From: an uncultured Eggerthellaceae bacterium
GTDB taxonomy: Bacteria; Actinomycetota; Coriobacteriia; Coriobacteriales; Eggerthellaceae
Assembly (NCBI GenBank): GCA_903789375.1
Contig: CAIFEB010000003.1
Location: forward strand, 60,121-124,120
Length of the DNA stretch: 64,000 nt
Direction of reading: 5' to 3'
Numbering within the stretch: the first letter of the stretch is position 1; each line of letters begins with the position of its first letter. Below, piece by piece: positions 33,693 to 43,438 of the stretch. The notes under the pieces are model-generated. The model was not told the origin of the DNA, searched no databases, and worked only from the letters and a program-made list of their open reading frames with translations. Position numbers and translations under genes: made by a program.

Positions 33693-34412
33693 TTAGTCGA
33701 TCACCAGAAGGCGACGGCACGACGGGCACTCGCCGAGCGGCGCCTGGGAGCGCAGCTCGATGAGGCGGCCGCCGTCGATGGGCGTACGGCAGACGCCGCA
33801 GCGGTTGTCATCGAGCACACCGATGGCGACGCCGCCCGCGCGCTTGGCGGCCTTTTCGTACAGCTTCATCAGGTCGGCGGGGATGCCGGCAGCACGCTCG
33901 TCATGCTGGGCCTCGAGCGTGGAAAGCTGCTCGCGCAGCACCGAGCTCTCGGACTCGTACGACGCCTTCAGCTCCTCTTCGTCCTTGGTGACGACGGAGA
34001 GCGCATCGGCGATCTGCTTTTCGAGCGAAGCGACCTTCTCCAGTTCCTCGGCCAGCTTGCCGAGCTTGTCGTTGATGGTGTCGCGGCGCTTGGCGAAGCT
34101 TTCGAGCTCGCGCGAGTGCGACTCGACCATGCGGTAGTCCTGACCTGCCATGTCGATGAGCTCCTGGGCGTGATGCTGCTTCTCGGCGAGCATGTTGTCC
34201 TCGCCCTCGAGCTTGGCGACCTCGGATTCGGCCTTCTCCTTGATGGCGTCGACCTGCTCCTTCTTGGCGTCGAGCTGGCTGTGCTTGGACGCGAGCGCTT
34301 CGAGCTTTGCGCGCTGGGGCAGCTCATCGAGCTTCTTGCGCGCCTGGAGGATGTCCAGGTCGACCTTCTGAAGCTGCAGCATCGCCGCCAAATCTTCCCT
34401 TTTTGCCTGCAT
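33693..34412 (-). CDS. Coiled-coil zinc-ribbon protein (CT398/DUF164-like)
   Basis: A 239-residue protein. Residues 10-175 form a long Lys/Glu-rich antiparallel coiled coil. The C-terminus is a zinc ribbon with CGVCRTPI and CPSC. The family is widespread and often next to Nif3-like genes, as here, but its molecular role is not firmly known. Start 34412 follows GGAAGG. It is 127 nt after the Nif3-like gene. Confidence 0.85.
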   Translation of the reverse strand: MQAKREDLAAMLQLQKVDLDILQARKKLDELPQRAKLEALASKHSQLDAKKEQVDAIKEKAESEVAKLEGEDNMLAEKQHHAQELIDMAGQDYRMVESHSRELESFAKRRDTINDKLGKLAEELEKVASLEKQIADALSVVTKDEEELKASYESESSVLREQLSTLEAQHDERAAGIPADLMKLYEKAAKRAGGVAIGVLDDNRCGVCRTPIDGGRLIELRSQAPLGECPSCRRLLVID

Positions 34413-34539
34413 GTACGCACCTTCCTCATCGGACGCGGCCGCGCGGCGCGGCCCTGCGATGTTCGCTGCCGAGTTCCCTCTGCCGGTATATAAGCAGAAT
34501 CATTCTAGCGGTTTGGCGACGCGTTCGCACCCCAGCTGT

Positions 34540-35520
34540 CTACAACCGCGTGGAATCGGGATAAGACCAGTTGGATGACTGGTCGAGCACCATCACGCGA
34601 TCGGCGGGAAGACCCAGTTTGCGCACCTCGGCGGCGAGCAGCGCGGCGAGCGGCAGCTCGCTTGAGTCGTGGCCCACCTCGATGATCGCAAGGCCAGCCT
34701 CGGAGGCCGCTAGCGCGTCGTGATACTTGATCTCCCCGCAGACGAGGCAACCCGCATCGGCGCGCACGGCCGCGTCGACGACGCCCGAAGCCGACCCGTT
34801 CGCGCACACGACCGTCTCGAGCTCGCGGTCGAAATCGCCCCAGACACGCGGCGCCCGGCCAAGCACCGCCGTGCAGCGCGCCGCCAGACGCCCGACCGTG
34901 AACGGGTCGTCGCCTTCGCGCACGCGGCAGAACGCCCCATAACCCTTGCCCGCACCGGTGCCCGCCTGCACGAGCACGCTTTCGAAATCAAGGCTGAGCA
35001 GGCGCGGAAGCACGCGCACACCCTCGGGCGACACGTCGAGCGCCGTGTGGAAGTTCATGAGCGCCACCCCGCGCGACGCCGCTTCCCACACGACCGCGCC
35101 CGCCTTCGAGCGCACCTGCGACGCCGTGAACGTGCGAGGCGCGTCGATGAACGCCGGATGGTGCGTGAGCAGGACGTTCGCATGCGAACGCTCGGCGGCG
35201 CGCACGGCGGACACCGTGGGGTCGAGCGCGCACATGACGCCGGTCACGAGCTTGGCCGGGTCGCCCGCGAGCAGCCCCGTGCGGTCCCAGTCCTCGGCGT
35301 CTGCCGCCGGAAAACGCTTGAGCAGCGCCCGCTCCAGGTCGTTTACGGTGAGCGCCTTGTCCGTCGAGGCGAGCGAACCGCGGTTCGTGCGGGCCAGATG
35401 CTCCTCCGGCTCCTGCTCCAGTTCCGGTTCCTGCTTCCGCTCGTCGGGAGCGGGTTGCGCCGTGCGCTTTTCCCCCTCTTCCGTTTCGTTCGCTTCGTTT
35501 GCATCCTCGATGGGAATCAT
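34540..35520 (-). CDS. Nif3/YbgI-like dinuclear metal-centre protein
   Basis: A 326-residue member of the Nif3 family. Conserved metal ligands appear in LLTHHPAFI (His-His), NFHTALDVSP, and GHDSSELPLAAL near the C-terminus; GEIKYHD is also conserved. The family has been linked to GTP cyclohydrolase-like activity but the function is unsettled. The first 55 residues are a Glu/Gln/Pro-rich acidic extension not seen in most homologues. A later start cannot be ruled out because no strong SD precedes 35520. Confidence 0.88.
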   Translation of the reverse strand: MIPIEDANEANETEEGEKRTAQPAPDERKQEPELEQEPEEHLARTNRGSLASTDKALTVNDLERALLKRFPAADAEDWDRTGLLAGDPAKLVTGVMCALDPTVSAVRAAERSHANVLLTHHPAFIDAPRTFTASQVRSKAGAVVWEAASRGVALMNFHTALDVSPEGVRVLPRLLSLDFESVLVQAGTGAGKGYGAFCRVREGDDPFTVGRLAARCTAVLGRAPRVWGDFDRELETVVCANGSASGVVDAAVRADAGCLVCGEIKYHDALAASEAGLAIIEVGHDSSELPLAALLAAEVRKLGLPADRVMVLDQSSNWSYPDSTRL

Positions 35521-35586
35521 GCTATCAGCCCCTTCTTCTTGATGAAAACCCGCGTATGCGTGTGCGCACGCATCCTAAAGATGCGC

Positions 35587-36798
35587 TCAGCGGTTCTGCC
35601 AGTCCAGGCTCTCGCGCACCGCCGCGGCGAACCGCTTGAGGTCGTCTTCGGTGGTGTAGCGGCCCATGGAGATGCGCAGCGCGCCGTACGCCCGGTCGCC
35701 TTCGATGCCCATGGACAGAAGCACATGGCTCGGGTCGAGCGAGTGCGACGAGCAGGCCGAGCCGCCCGACACGCCGAAGCCCTTCATGTCCAGGCGCAGG
35801 ACCATCGTCTCCGACTCGTAGCCGTCCACGAGCACATGGACGATGTTGGGCAGGTACTCTTCCGACCCCGCCGGCACGTCGACCGTGGCGTCAACGCCGT
35901 CGATGGCCGTGAGCTCGCGATACAGGCCGTCGCGCAGCGCGCGCTCGCGTGCTGCCTCCGTCGGCTGCATCGTGACGGCTGCGTGGCACGCCGCCGCGAA
36001 CCCGACGATGCCGCACACGTTCTGCGTGCCGCTGCGGCGGCCCTCCTCCTGCCCGCCGCCGAGCAGGTAGTCGCGAAACGGCGCATGCGCGCGCACGTAC
36101 AGCGCACCCACGCCCTTGGGCCCGCAGATCTTGTGCGCCGACAGCGATGCCGCGTCGATGCCGAGTTCGCCGACGTCGAACGGCACCTTGCCGAGTGCCT
36201 GGGTGGCGTCGGTGTGGAAGAACGCGCCGTGCTCGTGCGCGATACGGGCGAGCTCGCGGACCGGCTGCACGCTTCCGACCTCGCTGTTCGCCATCTGCAC
36301 CGAGACGAGCACCGTGTCATCGTCGATGGCGGCGGAAAGCGCCTCGGGCGTGATGAACCCGCGACGGTCGGGCGCAAGCCTCGTCACGCGGAAGCCCTCC
36401 TGCTCCAAGCGCTTGGCGGGCTTGAGAATGGCGTCATGCTCAATCTCGGTCGTGATGACGTGCGGCGTGAAGTCTCCCGTACGCCACCCGCGCTCGGCCG
36501 CGATGCCCTCGGCGATGCCGAGCATCACCGTGTCGTCGGACTCCGTCGCACCGGACGTGAAGATGATCTCGTTGGGACGCTGCGCGCCCAGGTCGCGTGC
36601 CATGTCGCGGCGGGCGTACTCCATCGCCTCGAACGCGGCGCGCCCGGGGCTGTGCAGCGAATTGGGGTTGCCCCCCACCGCGATGTTGCCCGGACCGGGC
36701 TTCATGTAAGGTTCCATGGCCTGCGCCGCCTCCTCGCAGAGCGGCGCCGTCGCCGCCCAGTCGAGATAGACGTACCCGTCTGCCACCTTCGTCGTCAT
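35587..36798 (-). CDS. Cysteine desulfurase (NifS/IscS type)
   Basis: A 403-residue class V aminotransferase-fold enzyme. The PLP lysine is in SLSAHKICGPKGVG and the catalytic Cys in GVSGGSACSSHSLDPSH. It takes sulfur from cysteine for Fe-S clusters, tRNA thiolation or selenium handling, which would be needed for the iron-sulfur enzymes and Sec protein encoded here. Start 36798 (MTTKVADG) follows GGGAG; an upstream ATG at 36825 is possible. No iscU or mnmA is adjacent. Confidence 0.93.
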   Translation of the reverse strand: MTTKVADGYVYLDWAATAPLCEEAAQAMEPYMKPGPGNIAVGGNPNSLHSPGRAAFEAMEYARRDMARDLGAQRPNEIIFTSGATESDDTVMLGIAEGIAAERGWRTGDFTPHVITTEIEHDAILKPAKRLEQEGFRVTRLAPDRRGFITPEALSAAIDDDTVLVSVQMANSEVGSVQPVRELARIAHEHGAFFHTDATQALGKVPFDVGELGIDAASLSAHKICGPKGVGALYVRAHAPFRDYLLGGGQEEGRRSGTQNVCGIVGFAAACHAAVTMQPTEAARERALRDGLYRELTAIDGVDATVDVPAGSEEYLPNIVHVLVDGYESETMVLRLDMKGFGVSGGSACSSHSLDPSHVLLSMGIEGDRAYGALRISMGRYTTEDDLKRFAAAVRESLDWQNR

Positions 36799-37005
36799 GC
36801 TCGTGCGCTCCCATCCTCTTGTCATCCTGTGGTTGCATCGTTGTCATAGGCGCCTGCGCGGCGCGCAGAGAACGCGCGCACATTCCGCGTTCCGCGTTCG
36901 GCGCCCGCATGCGCGGTCGTTCGCGCGGCAACGCCGGCACGCGCTGCTTCCGCACGCTGCCGGCATCTCCGCTGGGCCGCGCGTACCGTGCGCTCTCCGC
37001 GGCCG

Positions 37006-37704
37006 TTATCGCTCGCCGAGCGCACGCGTGCGCGCCGCATCGCCTGCGGCCTTGACGTCGCGCACGGCCTGCGCTGGATCGTCGGCGCCGAACACGGCGC
37101 TTCCGCACACGAGCACGTCGGCGCCCGCGGCGCACACGAGCGGCGCCGTCGCCACTCCGATGCCGCCGTCGACCTCGATGAGCAGGTCAGGGTTGGCTTC
37201 CTTCGCAAGCGCCGCCACGGCGGCGACGCGGCCGTCCGACCCGACGATGTACTTCTGTCCGGAGAATCCCGGCTCAACGCTCATGACGAGCACCATGTCG
37301 AGCGACTCGATGAGCGGGGCCACGACGTCGACGGGCGTCTTGGGTTTGAGCGCCACCGCCGCGCGCGAGCCCGCCTCGTGGATCTGCGCTACGGCGCGCG
37401 CTAGGTCAACCGACGAAAGCGCCTCGGCATGGACCGTCACCAGGTCGGGCTGCGCGTCCAAGAACCACGGCAGCTCGACGAGCGGATTGTCGATCATCAG
37501 ATGCACGTCGAGCGGCAGGTCGCACGTCTTCTTGAGCTGCTTGACCAAAGGAACGCCCATCGTCAGATTGGGGACGAAATGACCGTCCATCACGTCCACA
37601 TGGACGAAACCGGCGCCTCCCTCCTCGATCGTGCGGATGCTGCGCTCCATGTTCATGAAGTCGGCCGACAGTATCGACGGAGCGATTGCGATCGGTTGGT
37701 ACAT
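37006..37704 (-). CDS. rpe: Ribulose-phosphate 3-epimerase
   Basis: A 232-residue TIM-barrel enzyme of usual length. APSILSADFMNM, VHVDVMDGHFVPNLTMG and VMSVEPGFSGQKYI are signature stretches. It interconverts ribulose 5-phosphate and xylulose 5-phosphate in the pentose phosphate pathway. ATG 37704 (MYQPIAIAP) was chosen because upstream sequence in that frame is not homologous; GAAGG precedes it. Confidence 0.96.
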   Translation of the reverse strand: MYQPIAIAPSILSADFMNMERSIRTIEEGGAGFVHVDVMDGHFVPNLTMGVPLVKQLKKTCDLPLDVHLMIDNPLVELPWFLDAQPDLVTVHAEALSSVDLARAVAQIHEAGSRAAVALKPKTPVDVVAPLIESLDMVLVMSVEPGFSGQKYIVGSDGRVAAVAALAKEANPDLLIEVDGGIGVATAPLVCAAGADVLVCGSAVFGADDPAQAVRDVKAAGDAARTRALGER

Positions 37705-38017
37705 GAGCCTTCTGCCCCCTTGTGCTGGAAGCCCCTCGCCCTGCGGGTGCGAGCGCCTCCGCTTTTCCGTCCGCGCCTGGCGCAAGCGTTCGCGGCCGCC
37801 CCTTCGGCGAGCCGCCGCCCTGCGCCGCACGGGCCCTCGGGCGCGAACCCCGTGTCCGCGCCGGCTTGTTTCACGGGACAATTCTAGCGCATCGTCGCAT
37901 ATCCGCCGACGCCGCGCGACGGTGTTGCAATTCCGTCGCAATCGGCCGCAGGCAGCGGCAGGCGGGGTTCCCAACGGGATATAATCAGGGCAGATTCCAA
38001 ACGCGAGGAGGTCCTTC
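37705..38017. other. Divergent intergenic region rpe/Ogt-like
   Basis: About 310 bases with no gene. A TATAAT (37980-37985) lies 33 nt before the TTG start of the Ogt-like gene, with no clear -35. The first half is GC-rich and shows nothing recognisable. Confidence 0.55.
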
Positions 38018-38497
38018 TTGACCGACACGAGCGCCACGTACTTCACCTACAACACGCCCCACGGGCCGCTCACGATAGCGGCGAACGAACGGGGCATCAC
38101 CGACATCGCGTTCGGGGAGGCGCGCTTCGCCGGGCGTCACGCCGCATCGACCGTCACCAACCGCACCGCGACCGAGGTGCTCGAGTACCTGGCGGGCAAG
38201 CGCCGCTACTTCGACGTGCCGCTCGACCTGCAGGGCAGCTCGTTTCAGAAGGCGGTGTGGAACGAGCTTCTGATGGTGCCGTACGCCGCAACGACAACGG
38301 CCTCGGACATCGCCTGCAACCTGGGGAAACCGTCAGCGCAGCGGTCGGTGGGAACGGCGCTCAAGCGCAACCGCATCGCCATTCTGGTGCCCGACCACCG
38401 CGTCGTGGGACCGTCTGGCGTGCCGGTGGGAAGCGGCCACGCGGCGCAGATCAAACGCGGGCTGCTCGCGCTCGAGAAGCGCGTCGACCGGGAATAG
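38018..38497 (+). CDS. Ogt/ATL-like protein lacking the acceptor cysteine
   Basis: A 159-residue protein with both the N-terminal and DNA-binding domains of O6-alkylguanine-DNA alkyltransferases: SSFQKAVWNELLMVPYA and RSVGTALKRN. Where the family has PCHRV this protein has VPDHRVVG, with Asp126 in place of the methyl-accepting Cys. The Tyr of the usual YGxxA helix is also missing (TTASDIA), but the Arg before SVG is kept. It should not transfer methyl groups; it may bind alkylated DNA as alkyltransferase-like proteins do. The start is TTG with GAGGAGG. Confidence 0.87.
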   Translation: MTDTSATYFTYNTPHGPLTIAANERGITDIAFGEARFAGRHAASTVTNRTATEVLEYLAGKRRYFDVPLDLQGSSFQKAVWNELLMVPYAATTTASDIACNLGKPSAQRSVGTALKRNRIAILVPDHRVVGPSGVPVGSGHAAQIKRGLLALEKRVDRE

Positions 38498-38530
38498 GCG
38501 CGCCAGCTCGACGCTTTCGCCGGAAAGGCG

Positions 38531-38564
38531 CGCAGGCGCGACCGCGTTCGGGTTCGCGCCTGCG
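38531..38564. terminator. Bidirectional terminator between Ogt-like gene and gpsA
   Basis: CGCAGGCGCGA (38531-38541) pairs with TCGCGCCTGCG (38554-38564), an 11-bp stem between convergent genes. No T run. Confidence 0.65.
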
Positions 38565-38580
38565 TTCTGCCGCAGCGTCC

Positions 38581-39618
38581 TTAGATTTCGTCGCCCCATT
38601 CGTGCTGCGGAGGCACATCGATGCCGTACAGCTCGGGCTTGAGCGGGCGTGCCACCAGGATGGCGCCCACCTCGTGGGGGTCGAGCCCCTCCCACACCAT
38701 GCCGCGCACCATCTGCGTGATCGGCAGCTCCACGTCGTAGCGTTTCGACAGCACGTCGAGCGTCTTGCATGCGACCGAGCCCTCGACCACCATGTGCGTG
38801 CGCGCCGTGTAGTCGTCGACCGACTCCCCGTGCGCCAGCGCCTCGCCGAACATGCGATTGCGCGAATGGCGCGACATGCACGTGGCGATGAGGTCGCCCG
38901 TGCCCGCAAGCCCCATGCACGTGAGGACGTTTCCGCCCGCGCGCGCGACGAGGCGACTCATCTCCGCCTGGCCGCGCGTCATGAGCACGGCGGCCGTGTT
39001 GTCGCCATAGCCCAACCCGTACGACACGCCCACCGCGATGGCGATGACGTTCTTGAACGCGGCGCACAGCTCCACGCCGAGCACGTCGTCGCTCGTGTAC
39101 GTGCGAAACGTCGGCGCAGCGAACAGGTCGCGGAACAGCGCCGCCGTGTCAGGCGACGAGCTTGCGATGACGGTGGCAGCCGGGATGCCGCGCACGACCT
39201 CCTCGGCGTGGTTGGGCCCCGACAGCGCCGCCAGCCGCTCTGGATGCCCCACGACGTCGGCGAACACCGCAAGCGGCACGAGGCCCGTCTTGGCTTCGAC
39301 GCCCTTCGAGCAGATGACCACCGGCACGTCGTCGGGCAGATACGGGGCCACTGCCTCGGCCGCACCGCGCACGAGGGCCGACGGCACGACAAGCGCCGCC
39401 GCTTCGGCGTGCTTGAGCGCATCGGCGATCGACGTGGTGGCGACGACGTCCTCGCTGAGCATGACGTCCGACACGTAGTCGGGGTTCACGTGGATCCGAT
39501 TGATGGAGTTGGCGACTTCCGCACGCCGCGCCCACAGTCCGACGTTGTTGCTGTTGGTCGCCAGAAGCTGGGCGATGGCCGTGCCCCAGGATCCGGCTCC
39601 GATGACCGCTACCTTCAT
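38581..39618 (-). CDS. gpsA: Glycerol-3-phosphate dehydrogenase [NAD(P)+]
   Basis: A 345-residue protein with an N-terminal Rossmann fold, VAVIGAGSWGTAIAQLL, and a helical C-terminal domain with the catalytic lysine region VCSKGVE and AFKNVIAIAVG, plus GLAGTGDLIATC. It reduces dihydroxyacetone phosphate to glycerol 3-phosphate for phospholipid synthesis. Start 39618 follows GGGAG. It sits after plsY, whose product uses its glycerol 3-phosphate. Confidence 0.96.
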   Translation of the reverse strand: MKVAVIGAGSWGTAIAQLLATNSNNVGLWARRAEVANSINRIHVNPDYVSDVMLSEDVVATTSIADALKHAEAAALVVPSALVRGAAEAVAPYLPDDVPVVICSKGVEAKTGLVPLAVFADVVGHPERLAALSGPNHAEEVVRGIPAATVIASSSPDTAALFRDLFAAPTFRTYTSDDVLGVELCAAFKNVIAIAVGVSYGLGYGDNTAAVLMTRGQAEMSRLVARAGGNVLTCMGLAGTGDLIATCMSRHSRNRMFGEALAHGESVDDYTARTHMVVEGSVACKTLDVLSKRYDVELPITQMVRGMVWEGLDPHEVGAILVARPLKPELYGIDVPPQHEWGDEI

Positions 39619-39807
39619 GTGCGCTCCCGCCTTTCCGTATCCGCATGCCCGCGCCCGCGCTGCGCTGCGACGAAGTTCACGCCGCTCGAATCACCGCGCC
39701 GTGCTATTGCCCCACGTCACCAGCGCCTTCGCGACGGCACGCCGCCGGCCAACGCTCGCCGCACGGCGTCGTCCGCGCTGCACGTCGCCGGCGCCACTGG
39801 GACCGTC

Positions 39808-40464
39808 TCAGCGCGCGTCCTTCTCCTTGACGCCGATGCGCGACTCGGTTCCCTCACGCAGGCGCTTGATGTTGCTACGATGCGCCCACACGACCGTGAG
39901 CGCCGCGGCCGTGCACATGACGAACGCGACCGGGGTGTTCCAGAAGCGCCACAGCGCCATGAATGGGCAGAGCACCGCCGCCGCGACCGATCCCGCCGAA
40001 ACGTGGCGCGACACCGCGACCACGACGACGAACAGCGCCAGCTCGATGCAGGCGACGAGCGGCCCGAACGCGACGAACATGCACCCGACGGCGACCGCGA
40101 TGCCCTTGCCGCCCTTGAACTTGAGCCACGGGCTGAAGATATGCCCCCAGATGCAGCCGAGGAACGCGGTTCCGCTCAGCACGTCGCGTGCCGACGCGGT
40201 GGCCGCCGCCGGGTCGAGCAGCTGCGCGAACACGAGCCACGCGAGCACGCCCGACAGGATGCCCTTGCCGAAATCGAGCACGAACACGGCGATGCCGCCC
40301 GCCTTGCCCATCGTGCGCATGGCGTTGGTGGTGCCGATGTTGCCGCTGCCGTGCTCGCGCACGTCGGTGTGGAAGAACACGCGCGAAATGATGACACCCC
40401 ACGGGATGGACCCCAGGAGGAACGCGAGGACGAACAGCGTGACGCTTGATGCCAACAGGCCCAT
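39808..40464 (-). CDS. plsY: Acyl-phosphate:glycerol-3-phosphate acyltransferase
   Basis: A 218-residue membrane protein with about five membrane segments. The cytoplasmic-loop motifs SGNIGTTNAMRTMGK and FKGGKGIAVAVG are typical of PlsY; LLGSIPWGVI is near the N-terminus. It acylates glycerol 3-phosphate at position 1. It starts 7 nt after der. Confidence 0.96.
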   Translation of the reverse strand: MGLLASSVTLFVLAFLLGSIPWGVIISRVFFHTDVREHGSGNIGTTNAMRTMGKAGGIAVFVLDFGKGILSGVLAWLVFAQLLDPAAATASARDVLSGTAFLGCIWGHIFSPWLKFKGGKGIAVAVGCMFVAFGPLVACIELALFVVVVAVSRHVSAGSVAAAVLCPFMALWRFWNTPVAFVMCTAAALTVVWAHRSNIKRLREGTESRIGVKEKDAR

Positions 40465-40471
40465 GGTGCGA

Positions 40472-41794
40472 TTAGTCCTTCTTCTTGAACTTGAAGCGAA
40501 CCGGCGTGCCCGTGAGGTCGAACGTCCGGCGCAGGCGGTTCTCCAGATAGCGTTCGAAGTTGTCGTCCACCAGGTCGGGGCGGTTGACGAAGAACGTGAA
40601 CTGCGGCGGGCACGATCCGGTCTGCGTGACGTACTTCAGGCGCAGGATCGCCTTGCCCTTGGTGACGGTGTGGCCGAACTCGTTGAGCTCCTCGAGCCAT
40701 GTGTTGAGCTTGCTCGTGGAGATGTGCGTGGTGAACCCCGCGTACGCCGTGTCGAGGTCCTTCCACACGCGCTCGACGTTCTTGCCGGTGAGCGCCGAGA
40801 TGGCGACGACCGGCGCGTAGCCGACGAACGTCATGCGGTCCTCGATGCGCTCGCGCACCTTCTCCTTGGCCTCGGGGCCTTCGACGATGTCCCATTTGTT
40901 CAGGACGACGACGAGGGCGCATCCACGCTCGGCCGCGTATCCGGCGACGCGCTGGTCCTGGTCGGTGAGCCCGAGCGTGCCGTCGATGACGAGCAGCGCC
41001 ACGTCGGCCCGGTCGATGGCGCGCATGGCGCGGACGAAGCCGTAGTACTCGACGTCCTCGTCGATCTGGCTCTTGCGGCGCAGGCCCGCCGTGTCGACGA
41101 TGGTGTAGCGCTTGCCGTCGTGCTCGACGATGGTGTCGATGGCGTCGCGCGTGGTGCCGGCCACGTCGGAGACGATGGAGCGGTCGTTGTTGGTCATGCG
41201 GTTGGTGAGCGACGACTTGCCGGCGTTGGGCCGGCCGATGATGGCGACGTTGATGCCGCCGTCGACTTCCTCGTCGTCGCGGTCGAGCGCGCCCGACGAG
41301 CGCAGCGATTCGACGACGGCGTCGAGCAGGTCGCCCGTGCCGGTGCCGTGCAGGGCCGATACCGGCCACGGCTCGCCGAGGCCGAGCGAGTAGAATTCCC
41401 ACGCCGCCTCCTGGTTGGTGGGGTCGTCGAGTTTGTTGACCACCAGGAACACCGGCTTGTTCGAGCGGCGCATGAGGCGCGCCACCTGTTCGTCGTCGCC
41501 CGTGATGCCGCTGCGGCCATCCACCAAAAAGATGATGACGTCGGCCTCCTCGGTGGCGATGATGGCCTGCGAGCGAATGGACGTCTGGAACGCGTCCTCG
41601 TCGCCCATCTCGATGCCGCCGGTGTCGACGAGCGTGAAGCTCACGCCGTTCCATGTGGCCTTGTGGTACGAGCGGTCGCGCGTGACGCCGCGCATTTCAT
41701 GGACGATGGCGTCCTTGTTTTCTGCGATGCGGTTGACGAACGTCGACTTGCCCACGTTGGGGCGGCCGACCACGGCGACGAGGGGTGAGGACAT
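40472..41794 (-). CDS. der: Ribosome biogenesis GTPase Der (EngA)
   Basis: A 440-residue protein with two GTPase domains and a KH-like C-terminal domain. The first domain has GRPNVGKST and VNKLDD; the second has GRPNAGKSS, DTAGLRR and NKWD. Der acts in 50S subunit assembly. Start 41794 follows AAAGGAGC. It sits between the DUF512 protein gene and plsY, a common Firmicutes order. Confidence 0.97.
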   Translation of the reverse strand: MSSPLVAVVGRPNVGKSTFVNRIAENKDAIVHEMRGVTRDRSYHKATWNGVSFTLVDTGGIEMGDEDAFQTSIRSQAIIATEEADVIIFLVDGRSGITGDDEQVARLMRRSNKPVFLVVNKLDDPTNQEAAWEFYSLGLGEPWPVSALHGTGTGDLLDAVVESLRSSGALDRDDEEVDGGINVAIIGRPNAGKSSLTNRMTNNDRSIVSDVAGTTRDAIDTIVEHDGKRYTIVDTAGLRRKSQIDEDVEYYGFVRAMRAIDRADVALLVIDGTLGLTDQDQRVAGYAAERGCALVVVLNKWDIVEGPEAKEKVRERIEDRMTFVGYAPVVAISALTGKNVERVWKDLDTAYAGFTTHISTSKLNTWLEELNEFGHTVTKGKAILRLKYVTQTGSCPPQFTFFVNRPDLVDDNFERYLENRLRRTFDLTGTPVRFKFKKKD

Positions 41795-41860
41795 AGCTGC
41801 TCCTTTGCGAAAAACGGGGCGCGACCGCAGGTCCTGACCCGCATGCTCGCCCGGTGAAGA

Positions 41861-43438
41861 TCACGCGAAACGTCCGGCGCGAACGAGCGCCTCGATTTGC
41901 GGAAAATACTCTAGCGGGGAACAGGATACCACGTGCACCGCGACACCCGCGGCCGTCTCCACATCCTCGCGACGCATGTCGTCGAGCATGACGTCGTCGT
42001 CGTTGAAGCACACGCTCATGACCAGGTACAGCACGTGCTCGCCACGCGGCCGCGCCATGTGGTCGCGCCGCAGCTCCCGCGCCACGTCCTCCCCCACGAG
42101 CAGGCCCGTGACGTCGACGTTCCCGCCGAAGAACTCGTTTTCGACGTAGAGCGGCTCGAACACGTCGCATATCCCCGACCGCTCGACGAGCGGCGTGAGG
42201 AACTCGCGCTGGGCGCACCCGACGGCCACGACGGCGACCGCGTTCGCCTCGCGCAGGGCCCGCGCGCACGAGGCGACCGCCCCCGCGCGTTCGGCCTGCT
42301 CCCAATCGTCCACCGTCGAGCGCACGATGCCGATGCCGTCCTCGAACAGCTCGTAGGTGCCGTACCACTCCGCCGGCGGCAGATGGTCGAGCAGGTCCTC
42401 GGGATGCGCGTTGCTGTAGAACTCGTCGGCGGCGAAAACCCACGGCGTGCCGCGCTCGGCGAGCGCGCGCTTCTGGCAGGGCTCAATGACGGCAAGCAGC
42501 GCCTGCGCCGCGTCGGCGTCGTTGTAGCTGCGATCGAATCGTTCTTGGAAGCGCGTGTACCCCAGCGGCACGATGCCGACGTCCAAGATGCCCGGCCGCG
42601 CGTACGCCCAGGTCAGCGTCTTCCTCAGCTGGTCGCCGTCGTTGACGCCGGGAACGAGCACGATCTGCGCGTGGAACTCGATGCCCGCGTCGAGCAGTCG
42701 GTCGAGCGCCTCGATGCCGTGCTGGGCGTGCTTGCCGATGAGCCGGCGGCGCAGGTCGGGATCGGACGCCTGCAGCGACACGTGCAGAGGCGAAATCGAC
42801 TGCGCGACGATGCGCTCCTCGTCTGCAGGCGTAATGTTGGTCAGCGTGACGAACGTGCCCACAAGGAAGCTCAGGCGGAAGTCGTCGTCGCGCAGCGTGA
42901 GCGACGGGCGCATCCCCTGGGGCAGCTGGTGCATGAAGCAGAAGGTGCAGGCGTTGCGGCACTGCTGCACGTCGTCGAACACGAGGCCGTCGAACTCGAA
43001 TCCCCACGGCTCGTCCCAGTCGCGTTCAAGCTCGACCTCGCCTGAGTCGCCGTCGGTGTCCAGGTAGGACACGGTGATGACGTCGTCGGCGGCAAGCCAG
43101 CGCCAGTCGATGAGGTCGCGCACGGGCTGTCCGTTCACGGCGCAGACAAGGCACCCCGGCGTGAAGCCCGCATCGTCGGCAGGCGACCCGGGCGCAACCG
43201 CGGCAACGGGGGCGCCGCTAACGAGCCGGCATCCCGCGGACGCTTCGCGGACGCGGCGCGCCGTGCGGTCGATGTCGGCGGACGGATACGCCGGATGGGC
43301 CAGCTCCCCCGCCGCCGCACCGCGCGCGTGCGCCGCCGCAGCGCCGTCGGCTTTCGGGGTTGCGCCGCCAAAGCCGGCAGCGGCATCGGATTCGGGCACC
43401 GCGCTCAGACGGTCCGGGGTTTCGAAACGACGGGGCAT
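41861..43438 (-). CDS. DUF512 family PDZ/radical-SAM-like Fe-S protein
   Basis: A 525-residue protein. After about 60 low-complexity Ala-rich residues comes a PDZ-like domain (VAAVAPGSPADDAGFTPGC), then the cysteine motif CRNACTFCFMHQLPQGM of the putative radical SAM oxidoreductase family, then a DUF512 C-terminal domain. The reaction is unknown. The start at 43438 overlaps the ispH stop by one base (TGATG), so it is coupled to ispH. Confidence 0.9.
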   Translation of the reverse strand: MPRRFETPDRLSAVPESDAAAGFGGATPKADGAAAAHARGAAAGELAHPAYPSADIDRTARRVREASAGCRLVSGAPVAAVAPGSPADDAGFTPGCLVCAVNGQPVRDLIDWRWLAADDVITVSYLDTDGDSGEVELERDWDEPWGFEFDGLVFDDVQQCRNACTFCFMHQLPQGMRPSLTLRDDDFRLSFLVGTFVTLTNITPADEERIVAQSISPLHVSLQASDPDLRRRLIGKHAQHGIEALDRLLDAGIEFHAQIVLVPGVNDGDQLRKTLTWAYARPGILDVGIVPLGYTRFQERFDRSYNDADAAQALLAVIEPCQKRALAERGTPWVFAADEFYSNAHPEDLLDHLPPAEWYGTYELFEDGIGIVRSTVDDWEQAERAGAVASCARALREANAVAVVAVGCAQREFLTPLVERSGICDVFEPLYVENEFFGGNVDVTGLLVGEDVARELRRDHMARPRGEHVLYLVMSVCFNDDDVMLDDMRREDVETAAGVAVHVVSCSPLEYFPQIEALVRAGRFA

